Part shown: piece by piece, positions 27,527 to 35,367 of the stretch | Layout of the letters: each line of letters begins with the position of its first letter | Numbering within the stretch: position 1 is the stretch's first letter | Notes under the pieces: generated by a model | The model's input: only the letters and a program-made list of their open reading frames with translations | Database searches by the model: none | What the model was told of the DNA's origin: nothing | Position numbers and translations under genes: made by a program | Origin: Porphyromonadaceae bacterium FC4 | GTDB lineage: Bacteria; Bacteroidota; Bacteroidia; Bacteroidales; Porphyromonadaceae | Assembly: GCA_900120395.1 (NCBI GenBank) | Contig: LT635553.1 | Location: 212,721-276,720 of the forward strand | Length of the DNA: 64,000 nucleotides | Direction: 5' to 3'

Positions 27527-27877
27527 ATGGTATCAGCAGATATGGTCCGTCGCATGACGGAGACGAGAGGCATGCGCCTGAGCTACGAGGAGATCTGGGT
27601 GATCGGGCGTATAGCCGAGTACTACCTGACCTCATACGAGGAGCAGACACGGACAGTCATAGAGGACACCCGAATGCTGGGTGCCGCCTCCATGGTCTAC
27701 GGGCTCTACCACAAGATGGCGGGGCGGGCTATCCAGTCACGGTCGCACTATGTGCTCAACTTTGGCCCGGGAGAGCGCATGACCATACTGGGCTTACTTG
27801 ACAAGTACGACGATAAGCTGGGCGACTATGAGCGCGCGGTGAGCTACCGACTACGGGACGAACTAAAATTGATCTAA
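27527..27877 (+). CDS. Hypothetical early phage protein
   Basis: The 116-residue, mostly helical protein (MSYEEIW-like start region, LTSYEEQTRTVIEDTRML) has no recognised motif. The ATG at 27527, 4 bp after the ATPase stop, is chosen; the frame is open upstream but overlaps the ATPase. Confidence 0.7.
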   Translation: MVSADMVRRMTETRGMRLSYEEIWVIGRIAEYYLTSYEEQTRTVIEDTRMLGAASMVYGLYHKMAGRAIQSRSHYVLNFGPGERMTILGLLDKYDDKLGDYERAVSYRLRDELKLI

Positions 27878-27879
27878 CG

Positions 27880-28368
27880 ATGAAAGGCAAGTACAGTGAC
27901 TTCTACGCCATGATGACCGCCCTGGGCAGTCCGCTGGAGGTGTCGGAGCTCAAGGAGCTACTCTGTGCCGGGGTCTCGGGTGGTCGTACCACCTCACTGC
28001 ATGAGCTGACCCCGTCGGAGCTCAGCAAGCTCCGGGAGCAGCTCCGGGCACAGACTGGGAGCAAGCCCGCCAAGGGCGACAAGAGCCGCAAGCGTAAGCG
28101 CAGTGCGGTGCTCAAGCTACTGACCGAGTACGGAGTGGACACCCGAGACTGGGATGCCATCAACACCTTTGTCCGCCAAAAGCGGATCGCAGGCAAGGAC
28201 TTTTACCGGCTGGACAACGATGAGCTAGAGGCACTGCGGCGTAAGCTACACGCCATCCTCCGTAAGCGCAGCACCGAGTCCACATACGAGCGGGGGCGCC
28301 CCCGTCCCAAACGTACCCTCACCCTCTACTACCCCGAGGCAAGCAGCAATAGTGTGATGTATAACTAA
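27880..28368 (+). CDS. GemA-like early phage protein (DUF1018-like)
   Basis: The 162-residue basic protein has a C-terminal half with RSAVLKLLTEYGVDTRDWDAINTFVRQKRIAGKDFYRLDNDELEALRRKLHAIL. This resembles the GemA/gp16 family of Mu-like phages, whose hallmark is a W..(L/I)N.FV.....G..F..L...EL..L...L pattern. The match is by eye. Mu GemA alters host gene expression and supercoiling. It lies 2 bp after the preceding gene. Confidence 0.65.
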   Translation: MKGKYSDFYAMMTALGSPLEVSELKELLCAGVSGGRTTSLHELTPSELSKLREQLRAQTGSKPAKGDKSRKRKRSAVLKLLTEYGVDTRDWDAINTFVRQKRIAGKDFYRLDNDELEALRRKLHAILRKRSTESTYERGRPRPKRTLTLYYPEASSNSVMYN

Positions 28369-28425
28369 TAAAATGAATGAATATGAATCGACAAGACGTC
28401 CTATACACCCTCAAGTGGTGTCCCG

Positions 28426-29154
28426 CTATTTTTGACTATGGAGCTGAGGGGATCCCAGGAGCAGCTCACTCCAAGCCTGCACCAGCGGCTGCAGCTCAGC
28501 CGGAGTCCTATGCCCCATGTCCTCCAACCAGCGATCAATACGGTCATGGGTCTTCAGATCACCAAAGTAGGGCAGCAGCTGCCACAGCTGTGGACAGCCC
28601 CGGAAGTGGGGATACAGTGCAAGCGCCATCTGTGAGTATAAGTCTCGATGGTACTCAGGTGTATAAAGCTCCCCTCGGTGAGAATTTATGTATCCCGACA
28701 AAGGCAATTGAGCAGGTGGTAGACCATCTTCTAGCGTATGGAAAATATAGTCATCCACAAGGTAGAGGGGATACTCAGGAGCAAATTGGCTCCATTTGCC
28801 TCTCAATACAGAGAGACAATGAAAGGAAGCAAGCTCACATATTGTTTCCTCAAGCCAAAAGAGGCCAACACACTCACCTGATAGAGTTCCGCCAATCAGC
28901 CAGTGACAAAACTCGTGAGCAAATTGATAGGCATACTGCAATCCCGTCTCGTCACTTGGACAATGAAGCATTATAGCACACTGAGACTCACTAATACGAG
29001 AGCACATCGGGCTATCATCTTTGGAAATGACATGGATAACTTCATTTCGCATCGTAGCTCCTTGAGACAACTCAAGGACTATAGCACTAAGAATGCTATT
29101 GATTAAGAGCTCATTTTTGAGGTTGAACTGGTGGTAATAAATCCGAATAAGCAT
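28426..29154 (-). CDS. Antisense cargo gene: putative HEXXH zinc metalloprotease
   Basis: The 242-residue protein has FAHEFCHWLIGG, a HEXXH zinc site (about residues 82-86), and LEETICELAS about 30 residues further, where a third zinc-ligand glutamate of gluzincin or ImmA/IrrE-type peptidases would lie. No signal peptide is visible, so it is probably cytoplasmic. It is the only gene in the early region that runs against the operon and lies between GemA-like and DUF3164-like genes, as a separate cargo gene would. A fragment just 5' of it on the plus strand (28,380-28,440) may be a remnant. A role in proteolysis of a repressor or a defence factor is inference. Confidence 0.75.
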   Translation of the reverse strand: MLIRIYYHQFNLKNELLINSILSAIVLELSQGATMRNEVIHVISKDDSPMCSRISESQCAIMLHCPSDETGLQYAYQFAHEFCHWLIGGTLSGECVGLFWLEETICELASFHCLSVLRGKWSQFAPEYPLYLVDDYIFHTLEDGLPPAQLPLSGYINSHRGELYTPEYHRDLYSQMALALYPHFRGCPQLWQLLPYFGDLKTHDRIDRWLEDMGHRTPAELQPLVQAWSELLLGSPQLHSQK

Positions 29155-29206
29155 AGAGAAAATAGAAAGTAGTTGAATAACATTATATCACAAAATTGGA
29201 GAAAAT

Positions 29207-29971
29207 ATGGAGACCAATGAAAAGACGATGACTACAACAGTTGTCATGACAGAGGAGGAGCGTAGATGCTTCGAGGCCTTTAAGCTAGAGGAGGCAAAGC
29301 GGAAAAGGAGAGAAGAGCAGGAGGCCAATCTCAACGCCTACCGTGAGCTAGTCGATGAGACGGTCGATAAGGTAGTGACACAGTTCACCCTCATGAGCCA
29401 TCAGCTCCGTTCCACCAAGAACTCCGCCATCCGTAGCCTGATGGATCTCGTAGCGATGAAGCGAGAGACCCTTGGGCTCAAGGCCGATGGGCAGTGGAGC
29501 TACACCTTTACTAAGCCCGACTCTAAAAAGCGGGTCACCATGGGCGTCCACACCCTCGATGGGTGGCAAGACACCGTGGAGGAGGGCATCGAGATGGTGA
29601 TGGAGTACATCAAGGGGCTCGCCAGCGACGACAATTCCCAAGCCCTCGTAGGCATGGTACTCAAGCTCCTCGCCAAGGATGCGAGTGGCAACCTCAAGGC
29701 CGATAAGGTGCTAGAGCTGAGGCGGATTGCCGAGGAGAGTGGCTCGGAGCAGTTCATTGATGGTGTACGCCTCATAGAGGATAGTCACTTCAAGACCGTC
29801 TCCAAGATCTTCCTCAAGGCCGAGGTACGCAATGATATTGGCGTGTGGGAGCGTCTCCCCCTCAACATCACAGAGGTGACTACCGACTCCGAAGCCCAGC
29901 AATTGCTCCTCAATGTCATCGATAAAAAGCAAGAGGAGAGAGCTGAAGTAGATGTAATAGATAACGATTAA
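29207..29971 (+). CDS. DUF3164-like early phage protein
   Basis: The 254-residue protein begins with a charged coiled coil (EEERRCFEAFKLEEAKRKRREEQ) and continues with NAYRELVDETVDKV, KADGQWSYTFTKPDSKKRVTMG and a C-terminal ADKVLELRRIAEESGSEQFIDGVRLIEDS. The YRELVDE and LRrla...s..F..am..I.dS blocks are those of the DUF3164 family found in early regions of Mu-like phages. Function is unknown. Confidence 0.75.
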   Translation: METNEKTMTTTVVMTEEERRCFEAFKLEEAKRKRREEQEANLNAYRELVDETVDKVVTQFTLMSHQLRSTKNSAIRSLMDLVAMKRETLGLKADGQWSYTFTKPDSKKRVTMGVHTLDGWQDTVEEGIEMVMEYIKGLASDDNSQALVGMVLKLLAKDASGNLKADKVLELRRIAEESGSEQFIDGVRLIEDSHFKTVSKIFLKAEVRNDIGVWERLPLNITEVTTDSEAQQLLLNVIDKKQEERAEVDVIDND

Positions 29972-29985
29972 ATGTATTTTGTATT

Positions 29986-30408
29986 ATGGATCAGATTAGT
30001 TTAGTGACAGCAAGAGTCGTAAGGCGTAATGAGCAGTACGGCTATAAACTCAAGGGCAAAGGCGAGCAATATCTAGTCCGTCACCAAGAGGGTGAGAACG
30101 CAGGTGATAAGGTAGTAGAGTACCTTCAGCCATTTGCTATTGAGCCAATCATTATTGAGGCGGTAAGATTAGAAAAGGGCGTCGACTTCCTTAATCAAGA
30201 GGAGGAGCGAGAGCGAATCTACAAATGCACCGTAGCTTACATAGTCCTCAATGAGTCTACAGGCAAAGAGAGGAAAGTGCGTAAGGGGATGTACCTCTAT
30301 GCCGATGATTGTCAAGAGGCTCTCAACTGTGTGGAGAAGAGCTCGGGACTAGCTGAGAGTGCAGGTGTTGTATCTATAGCCCAAACTAAGATTATTGAGT
30401 TGATATGA
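29986..30408 (+). CDS. Hypothetical phage protein
   Basis: The 140-residue protein opens VTARVVRRNEQYG and has EPIIIEAVRLEKGVDFL...YKCTVAYIVLNESTGKERKVRKGMYLYADD. The layout recalls DUF4494-type small phage proteins, but this is a weak impression. It overlaps the next gene by 4 bp (ATGA). Confidence 0.7.
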   Translation: MDQISLVTARVVRRNEQYGYKLKGKGEQYLVRHQEGENAGDKVVEYLQPFAIEPIIIEAVRLEKGVDFLNQEEERERIYKCTVAYIVLNESTGKERKVRKGMYLYADDCQEALNCVEKSSGLAESAGVVSIAQTKIIELI

Positions 30409-30755
30409 CGATAGCAGTAGACTTTGACGGCGTGCTCAACGCCAGCCCATTCCCCTCTGTAGGAGTGCTGGTGGCAGGAGCAAAGCCAGCCATGACGGAG
30501 CTCAAGGCACAGGGGCATACCCTCATCATCTGGACCTGCCGCGAGGGGCAAGACCAGACCGACGCCATCAACTTTCTCCTCGAGCGAGGAGTGCCCTTCG
30601 ATGGCATCAATTGCAATACTAGAGCCAATAAAGACCACTTCCAAAACGACTGCCGAAAGGTATATGCCGACCTCTATATCGACGATAAGTGCGTCGGAGG
30701 TTGGCAAGGATGGAAGGAGGTAATGGAGTACATAACAAGCAAAGAAAGGAGGTAA
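30405..30755 (+). CDS. HAD-superfamily phosphatase-like protein
   Basis: The 116-residue protein starts MTIAVDFDGVLN, the HAD nucleophile motif DxDG, and has LIIWTCREG (motif II, T) and LYIDDK (motif IV, DD). It lacks a large cap. It would be a small phosphohydrolase such as a nucleotidase or 3' phosphatase. It overlaps the upstream gene by ATGA. Confidence 0.8.
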   Translation: MTIAVDFDGVLNASPFPSVGVLVAGAKPAMTELKAQGHTLIIWTCREGQDQTDAINFLLERGVPFDGINCNTRANKDHFQNDCRKVYADLYIDDKCVGGWQGWKEVMEYITSKERR

Positions 30756-30757
30756 GT

Positions 30758-30997
30758 ATGACAAAGGAGGGGGAGGTGCTTAAATGTAAGCACCTGAAGT
30801 CTAAAGACGAAAAGGTGTGGGAGATAGTTGAGGAGTGGTACGAGCCACATCGACACGACAGAAGCAAGCGGTGGATTTACCGCAACAAGGTTAATCGGGT
30901 TATCCCGATGAGCGAAAGGAGCTTCTATAGAAGTCTGGCAAGACATAGGAGAAGGCTCCTCGAAGCAAAAGAAGAGGATGAAGAAAGATTTGATTGA
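30758..30997 (+). CDS. Small basic phage protein
   Basis: The 79-residue protein is very basic and may bind nucleic acid (RSFYRSLARHRRRLLEAKEEDEE). The ATG at 30758 has a good ribosome-binding site (AAAGGAGG at 30746-30752), which decides against the longer open frame. It is the last gene before the early-operon terminator. Confidence 0.7.
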   Translation: MTKEGEVLKCKHLKSKDEKVWEIVEEWYEPHRHDRSKRWIYRNKVNRVIPMSERSFYRSLARHRRRLLEAKEEDEERFD

Positions 30998-31018
30998 ATG
31001 CTTTTTCATAATTACTAG

Positions 31019-31054
31019 AGGGCGAAGTGCTGAGAAGCATTTCGCCCTTATTTT
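31019..31054 (+). terminator. Terminator of the early operon
   Basis: The stem AGGGCGAA-TGCT pairs with AGCA-TTCGCCCT, followed by TATTTT. It separates early and late regions. Confidence 0.8.
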
Positions 31055-31116
31055 CATCATAAATACGGCATACAGCTTGGCAAAGTGCAGAAATGTGTGA
31101 CACGGTGTCATACATA

Positions 31117-31149
31117 TTTGCAAATGGGGTCTTCACAAGATTATGTTTG
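31117..31149 (+). promoter_or_regulatory. Candidate late promoter
   Basis: TTTG at 31117-31120 and TATGTTTG (TAnnTTTG) at 31142-31149 are 21 bp apart, close to the Bacteroidetes -33/-7 spacing. It is 28 bp before the ATG of the head protease gene. The terminator lies directly upstream, so this would restart transcription for the late genes. Confidence 0.55.
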
Positions 31150-31176
31150 CGGTGTAAGTGAATATAGACAGCTGAG

Positions 31177-32145
31177 ATGAAGACATTTATACTGCATGAT
31201 GAGAGCGTCAATAGCTACGGCTTTAGGATGCTGACCAACGGAGTGATTCTTGACGACTTCAAGAAGAATCCTGTGATGTTTTACAATCACGATGACCGCG
31301 AAATGCCTATTGGTCGTTGGGAGAATATCCGCATTGAGGCTGACAAGATACTCGCCGAAGCCAACTTTGACCAGGGCGATCCAAAAGCAAAGGAGATTGC
31401 CCGAAAGGTAGAAGAGGGTTACATCAGTGCCTGCTCAGTAGGTGCTTGGGTATTGGAGTCCACAAGTGACGCCAGCCTATATATTGATGGGCAAGATGCT
31501 CCAACAGTCACTAAGTGGAGTTTGAGAGAAGTCTCCATCTGCAACATCCCAGCTAACCATAATGCCCTTGCCCTCTACGACGCTAATGGGTTACGAGTGG
31601 GAGAAGCCGATATCCCAACGATACTAGAACTGACAGATAGACAATTAACAATAACAGGTAAGAAAGAGACTATGAATGAAGTTGTGAAGACACTCCTCAA
31701 TCTCTCCAATGATGCTACGATTGATGACGCCATTGCTGCCATCCGAGCTAATCAAAAGACCATCTCCACTCTCACTGAAGAGGTGGAGGCATTGCGAACT
31801 GAGAAGAAGGAGGCAGAAGAGAAGAAGCTCCAAGAGAAGCGAAATCGCTTTGAAGCTTTACTTGACCAAGCAATTAAGGGTGGATCCCTTATGGAGTCAC
31901 AAAAAGAGAGTATGACTACTCTTTTTGATGCGAACCCTGACGAGACACTCAGGGTGCTAGAGGCGATGCCAAGGCGTAGAAGTGTTACAGAGCAGTTGAC
32001 GGACAAAAAGGACTCAAAGATGGCTAGCCTTGCTGATAAGAGTTGGGAAGAGTTGGATAAGCTAGGGAAACTAGCTGAACTGAGAGCCAATGATCCTGTA
32101 CTCTACCAAGAGAAGTACAATGAACGTTTTAATATTAAAAAGTAA
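31177..32145 (+). CDS. Head maturation protease with C-terminal scaffold
   Basis: The 322-residue protein has an N-terminal HK97-type prohead protease domain: VMFYNHDDREMPIGRW with the catalytic-type histidine, GYISACSVGAW with the serine, and LREVSICNIPANHNA. A long coiled coil (about 165-235, TISTLTEEVEALRTEKKEAEEKKLQEKRNR) acts as scaffold by analogy with Mu I/Z. It cleaves capsid and scaffold during prohead maturation. It is the first late gene and lies directly before the capsid gene. Confidence 0.88.
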   Translation: MKTFILHDESVNSYGFRMLTNGVILDDFKKNPVMFYNHDDREMPIGRWENIRIEADKILAEANFDQGDPKAKEIARKVEEGYISACSVGAWVLESTSDASLYIDGQDAPTVTKWSLREVSICNIPANHNALALYDANGLRVGEADIPTILELTDRQLTITGKKETMNEVVKTLLNLSNDATIDDAIAAIRANQKTISTLTEEVEALRTEKKEAEEKKLQEKRNRFEALLDQAIKGGSLMESQKESMTTLFDANPDETLRVLEAMPRRRSVTEQLTDKKDSKMASLADKSWEELDKLGKLAELRANDPVLYQEKYNERFNIKK

Positions 32146-32153
32146 GAATTGAT

Positions 32154-32966
32154 ATGGCACTACAGAAAGAGATATGGATAGACCATCTCGTTAAGGATCT
32201 ATTCCCCGACGACTCCTTTCTAGCAAGGAGCTACAATGCAGACAAGTTCGTCCGTGCCGGCAAGATTGTCCACATACCAAATGCAGGTGAAAAGCAGGAG
32301 GCTAATGTCGGCCCGATCGCACGTCCTAAGGTAGCTACAGAGAAGGTAGACACTGAGCTCACTTTTGAGATTAAGGAGATCTACACCGATCCTATTTACA
32401 TTCAGAATGCTGACAAATACGAACTCTCCTACGACAAGCGAGATGCTGTCCTCTCAGCTACAAAGGGAGCCCTTGAGGATAAGGTGGCTACAGAGATCCT
32501 TAAATCGTGGATACCTACCGACTCCAAACGATCAATCACTACCGCAAAAGCGACCTTTGGTCGTAAGGATGTACTAAAGGCACAGACGATGCTCAACCAA
32601 GATGATATTCCTCAGAAAGGACGCACCTTGCTTCTTGATGCTATTGCTTATGAGCAATTGCTTGAAGACCTTACAGAAGCGCAAGTGAATGCATTCTTAG
32701 CTTCAGCTAATGCTTCCACCGGTATTCTGGGTATGCTCTACGGTTTTGAAGTGATGTTGCGGAGCACGCTTGTTGGTGAAAATTCGGCTTTTGCTTGGCA
32801 TAAGAATTGGGTCTGCCGTGCATTGGGAGACCATGAGATGTTCATACAAGAGAATGACCCTCTCTATTATGGTGATGTATTGAGCTTCATTGTTCGAGCA
32901 GGCGGAAGCCAAATGAATAAGAAAGGTTTAGGTACGGTCGCCTTTAAGAAGGGCACTGGTGTGTAA
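32154..32966 (+). CDS. Major capsid protein (probable)
   Basis: The 270-residue protein lies 9 bp after the protease-scaffold gene. It has the HK97-fold style N-terminal arm and PNAGEKQEANVGPIARPKVATEKVDTELTFEIKEI, then long helix-rich DAVLSATKGALEDKV and a C-terminal YYGDVLSFIVRAGGSQMNKKGLGTVAF. The size is small (Mu T is 305) and the identification rests on position and fold-like pattern. Confidence 0.78.
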   Translation: MALQKEIWIDHLVKDLFPDDSFLARSYNADKFVRAGKIVHIPNAGEKQEANVGPIARPKVATEKVDTELTFEIKEIYTDPIYIQNADKYELSYDKRDAVLSATKGALEDKVATEILKSWIPTDSKRSITTAKATFGRKDVLKAQTMLNQDDIPQKGRTLLLDAIAYEQLLEDLTEAQVNAFLASANASTGILGMLYGFEVMLRSTLVGENSAFAWHKNWVCRALGDHEMFIQENDPLYYGDVLSFIVRAGGSQMNKKGLGTVAFKKGTGV

Positions 32967-32970
32967 GGTG

Positions 32971-33366
32971 ATGACTCCCTTAGGTCTTAGGCGTAACAAT
33001 CCAGGAAATCTTAGGTACTACCCTTGCAATCAATGGCAAGGGAGTACCTACCGCACTGGAGCTTTTGAGCAGTTTAGCACGATGGCGTACGGCTACCGGG
33101 CGTTGTTGATCACGCTCCGCACCTATATGCAGAAGTATCGCCTCACTACTGTGAACGACCTTGTGACCAGGTGGGCACCTCCCGAGGATCACAATGATAC
33201 CGAGGCGTACATCCGCTTTGTGGAGTGTAAGACAGGCTATCATCGCTGTCAGGAGTTACGGTGCGACCGGGCCACCCTCATAGCTCTTGCAAGTGCCATC
33301 AGCCACCAAGAGAATGGTGTGCCTGCGGTGCTGAGCGAAGTGGAGGAGGGGTGGAAGCTGATATAA
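32971..33366 (+). CDS. Phage peptidoglycan-hydrolase-like protein (NPGN motif)
   Basis: The 131-residue protein starts MTPLGLRRNNPGNLRYY. The RNNPGN block, followed by a W.G.....F..F....YG.RAL..TL..Y pattern, is seen in phage lysozyme-like or 'structural protein P5' proteins. By position, directly before the membrane and lipoprotein genes, it could be the endolysin or a virion-associated hydrolase. The ATG at 32971 is used; a GTG upstream overlaps the capsid gene. Confidence 0.65.
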   Translation: MTPLGLRRNNPGNLRYYPCNQWQGSTYRTGAFEQFSTMAYGYRALLITLRTYMQKYRLTTVNDLVTRWAPPEDHNDTEAYIRFVECKTGYHRCQELRCDRATLIALASAISHQENGVPAVLSEVEEGWKLI

Positions 33367-33399
33367 TAAATAATGACTAACTACTAACAGAATAGAATT

Positions 33400-33744
33400 A
33401 TGGACATTGAACTACTCACCATTATCATACCCGTGCTATCGGGAGCTGTGGGAGGAGTGGTCGGATGGCTCACGGGGAAGAGAAGCAAGGACAATGTCTA
33501 CCTGCAGGAGCAACTGACCAGCGTAAATCTCCTCCTTGAGAATAATAAAACGATTGTGGGACGCTATACCGAGAGCCAAGAGAAGGTGGTGAGCCTATCG
33601 GCCGAAAATGCTCAGCTGAAGGAGGCCATCAGGAGTATGGAGGCAGAGATCAAGCGACTCACCCGTAAGAATGAAGAGAATAACCGCAAGATCCAAGCGA
33701 TGCAACAAAGGCTTGACGCCCTCTTCAGCACCGATGAGAAGTAA
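33400..33744 (+). CDS. Membrane-anchored coiled-coil protein, holin or inner-membrane spanin
   Basis: The 114-residue protein has one N-terminal membrane span (LLTIIIPVLSGAVGGVVGWLTG, about 4-25) and a long coiled coil to the end. That is the architecture of Rz-type inner-membrane spanins; a holin role is also possible. The gene overlaps the next by 11 bp, as Rz and Rz1 do. Confidence 0.65.
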   Translation: MDIELLTIIIPVLSGAVGGVVGWLTGKRSKDNVYLQEQLTSVNLLLENNKTIVGRYTESQEKVVSLSAENAQLKEAIRSMEAEIKRLTRKNEENNRKIQAMQQRLDALFSTDEK

Positions 33745-34192
33745 GCTTTTGCTCTTGATACTTTTGCCCCTACTGTGTGGGTGCCGCTGCTCCCGGCGTA
33801 TGGTAGCGGTGCCACTCACCCACAGGGTGGAGGAGCGTATCGAGCGACAGACCATAGAGGGCGATACGACCACCCTCCGACTACTCTTCGGAGAGCGTTC
33901 GGATAGCCTCCGACCGGCATTCAGAGAGGTGAGCTACCGGCAGGGCACTCAGCCTACCGCCCCACGGCTCCACTGGCAAGTGAGTGGCGAAGGCATCGAC
34001 ATCACTGCAGAGACTCCTCCCCTAGAGGTGGAGACGCAGTCACGGGTGGAGTACCAAGAGGTGCCTATAGAGGTGGAGGTGACCCGAGAGGTCAACCGCC
34101 TCTATGGGTGGCAAAAGGCACTCATGTGGTGCGGAGGGGTGGCACTGCTCCTCTTACTTATCAAGGTGGCACGCAAAATAATTAACTACTAA
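33734..34192 (+). CDS. Lipoprotein with C-terminal membrane span, spanin candidate
   Basis: The 152-residue protein begins MRSKLLLLILLPLLCGCRCSRR, with lipobox LLCGC, and ends with a membrane span (ALMWCGGVALLLLLIKVA). An N-terminal lipid anchor plus a C-terminal span in one protein is the layout of unimolecular spanins (T1 gp11 type), which link outer and inner membrane and fuse them at lysis. The start at 33734 overlaps the preceding gene; the longer open frame lacks the signal at its start. Confidence 0.65.
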   Translation: MRSKLLLLILLPLLCGCRCSRRMVAVPLTHRVEERIERQTIEGDTTTLRLLFGERSDSLRPAFREVSYRQGTQPTAPRLHWQVSGEGIDITAETPPLEVETQSRVEYQEVPIEVEVTREVNRLYGWQKALMWCGGVALLLLLIKVARKIINY

Positions 34193-34210
34193 CTACAAAC
34201 GAAATAGATT

Positions 34211-34726
34211 ATGGCAACAGAAATGACAAGCGGAAGGTACAAGGTGGCGAAGCTCTACACAGCTCAGCCGATCACCTCGGAGGAGGGCATCGCTACAGCG
34301 GAGTGGAAGGAGTGCCCATTTACCCTGCAGGAGGATATTATCAATATCAAAAGCGAGGAACCCGAGGAGGACGAGCTCTATGTACACGAGCTAGACACCC
34401 CTATCGAGGTGGAGTATGAGCAGAAGCCTACCAAGGTGACCGGTAGCTTCGTGAAGCTCAGTGAGGATCAGCTGATAGAGTACTTTGAGGGCGCCAAGCT
34501 AAAGAGTGGCAACGGGGTGGCTCTCTACGGCAAGCTGAAGCAATTGAAGCTGGCTCTCAAGATCGAGAGCCGTAGTGGCAACGCCTTTGTGATCCCCAAC
34601 GCCCAAGGGTTTGTGACGAAAGACATCGGCATAGGCAAGGGCGGTGTGGCGAAGTTCCCATTTCGGTTTACCGCCACCATTGCGAGTCCCGAATGGCCTG
34701 TCGACACTCTCTATATCAAGAAGTAA
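34211..34726 (+). CDS. Probable tail tube or major tail protein
   Basis: The 171-residue acidic protein has no recognised motif. It precedes the tail-chaperone-like frameshift pair, where tail tube genes lie in many phages, and its beta-rich sequence (YKVAKLYTAQP...KVTGSFVKL...FPFRFTATIASPEWPVDTLYI) suits a tube fold. The call is mainly positional. Confidence 0.55.
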   Translation: MATEMTSGRYKVAKLYTAQPITSEEGIATAEWKECPFTLQEDIINIKSEEPEEDELYVHELDTPIEVEYEQKPTKVTGSFVKLSEDQLIEYFEGAKLKSGNGVALYGKLKQLKLALKIESRSGNAFVIPNAQGFVTKDIGIGKGGVAKFPFRFTATIASPEWPVDTLYIKK

Positions 34727-34729
34727 GCG

Positions 34730-35188
34730 ATGGGCAGTGACGATCAAGGCATCAGGTCACAAGCGGTAGACCTGCTCTTGGGGAGGGGCGTGCAGTTTGA
34801 CCTGCCCGCCCCTCCTCTGATTAGATGGCTGGTGCCGCGGAGGTGCCGACGGCTCACCATTCGTCACCTGAAGGCCGGCACGATCCTAGAGATAGAGCGA
34901 TTGGCACTCCGGCATAAGCTGAGCGATGAGCCTTTCAACCCCCGGGTGGAGGTGCTGGCAGAGGTGCTGGCGGTGGCGATCCTCAACAGCCGTTGGCGGA
35001 TCCCCCTCTTTCGACAGCCACTAAAGCACTGGCTACTGTGGGGTGTGGCGAGTGAGAGCCTGCTGGAGCTCTTCGCTATCACACGGTCACTCTGCCGAGT
35101 GGAGGATTTTACCGCTTTTACCATCTGGACGATGCTGACAGCCAATCTGACAGCAGTGAGGATGGGGCAAGAGGTAGGGGGGAGTTAA
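34730..35188 (+). CDS. Probable tail assembly chaperone (G-type)
   Basis: The 152-residue helical protein has no clear family motif. It is followed in the -1 frame by an open reading frame that overlaps its end at a run of six G (35177-35182), as in the lambda G/GT chaperone pair. It follows the probable tail tube gene. The normal product ends at the TAA at 35186. Confidence 0.5.
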   Translation: MGSDDQGIRSQAVDLLLGRGVQFDLPAPPLIRWLVPRRCRRLTIRHLKAGTILEIERLALRHKLSDEPFNPRVEVLAEVLAVAILNSRWRIPLFRQPLKHWLLWGVASESLLELFAITRSLCRVEDFTAFTIWTMLTANLTAVRMGQEVGGS

Positions 35189-35367
35189 AGACCACCGTGG
35201 TGGGTCTCAATAGCCCCTTTGGGATGATCGGTAAGATACGTAAGGAGAGAGGATTGACACTGAGAGAAGTGCTGTGGGGTGAGCCGTGGGTGATCTACCT
35301 ACTGGAGGAGGCCGACCAGCCACGCACGATTAACGGCACTCCGATGCCATTGAATGAAGACTTTTGA
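35177..35367 (+). CDS. Predicted -1 frameshift extension (T-like) of the tail chaperone
   Basis: The -1 frame is open from about 35,160 to the TGA at 35365-35367 and encodes about 60 residues (LKTTVVGLNSPFGMIGK and on to MPLNEDF). The zero frame reads GTA GGG GGG AGT TAA; slipping back one base on GGG GGG (35177-35182) re-pairs perfectly and bypasses the TAA at 35186. The extension ends just inside the next gene. Without frameshifting, the stretch between 35,189 and 35,353 would have no coding role. An in-frame ATG at 35224 could alternatively start a 47-residue protein. Confidence 0.55.

Noticed and set aside
28377-28976. Plus-strand open frame opposite the HEXXH protease
   Set aside because: Low-complexity composition (Ala, Pro, Ser, Gln runs), no motif; the opposite frame has a zinc site and natural composition. 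Only its first ~20 codons may be a remnant.
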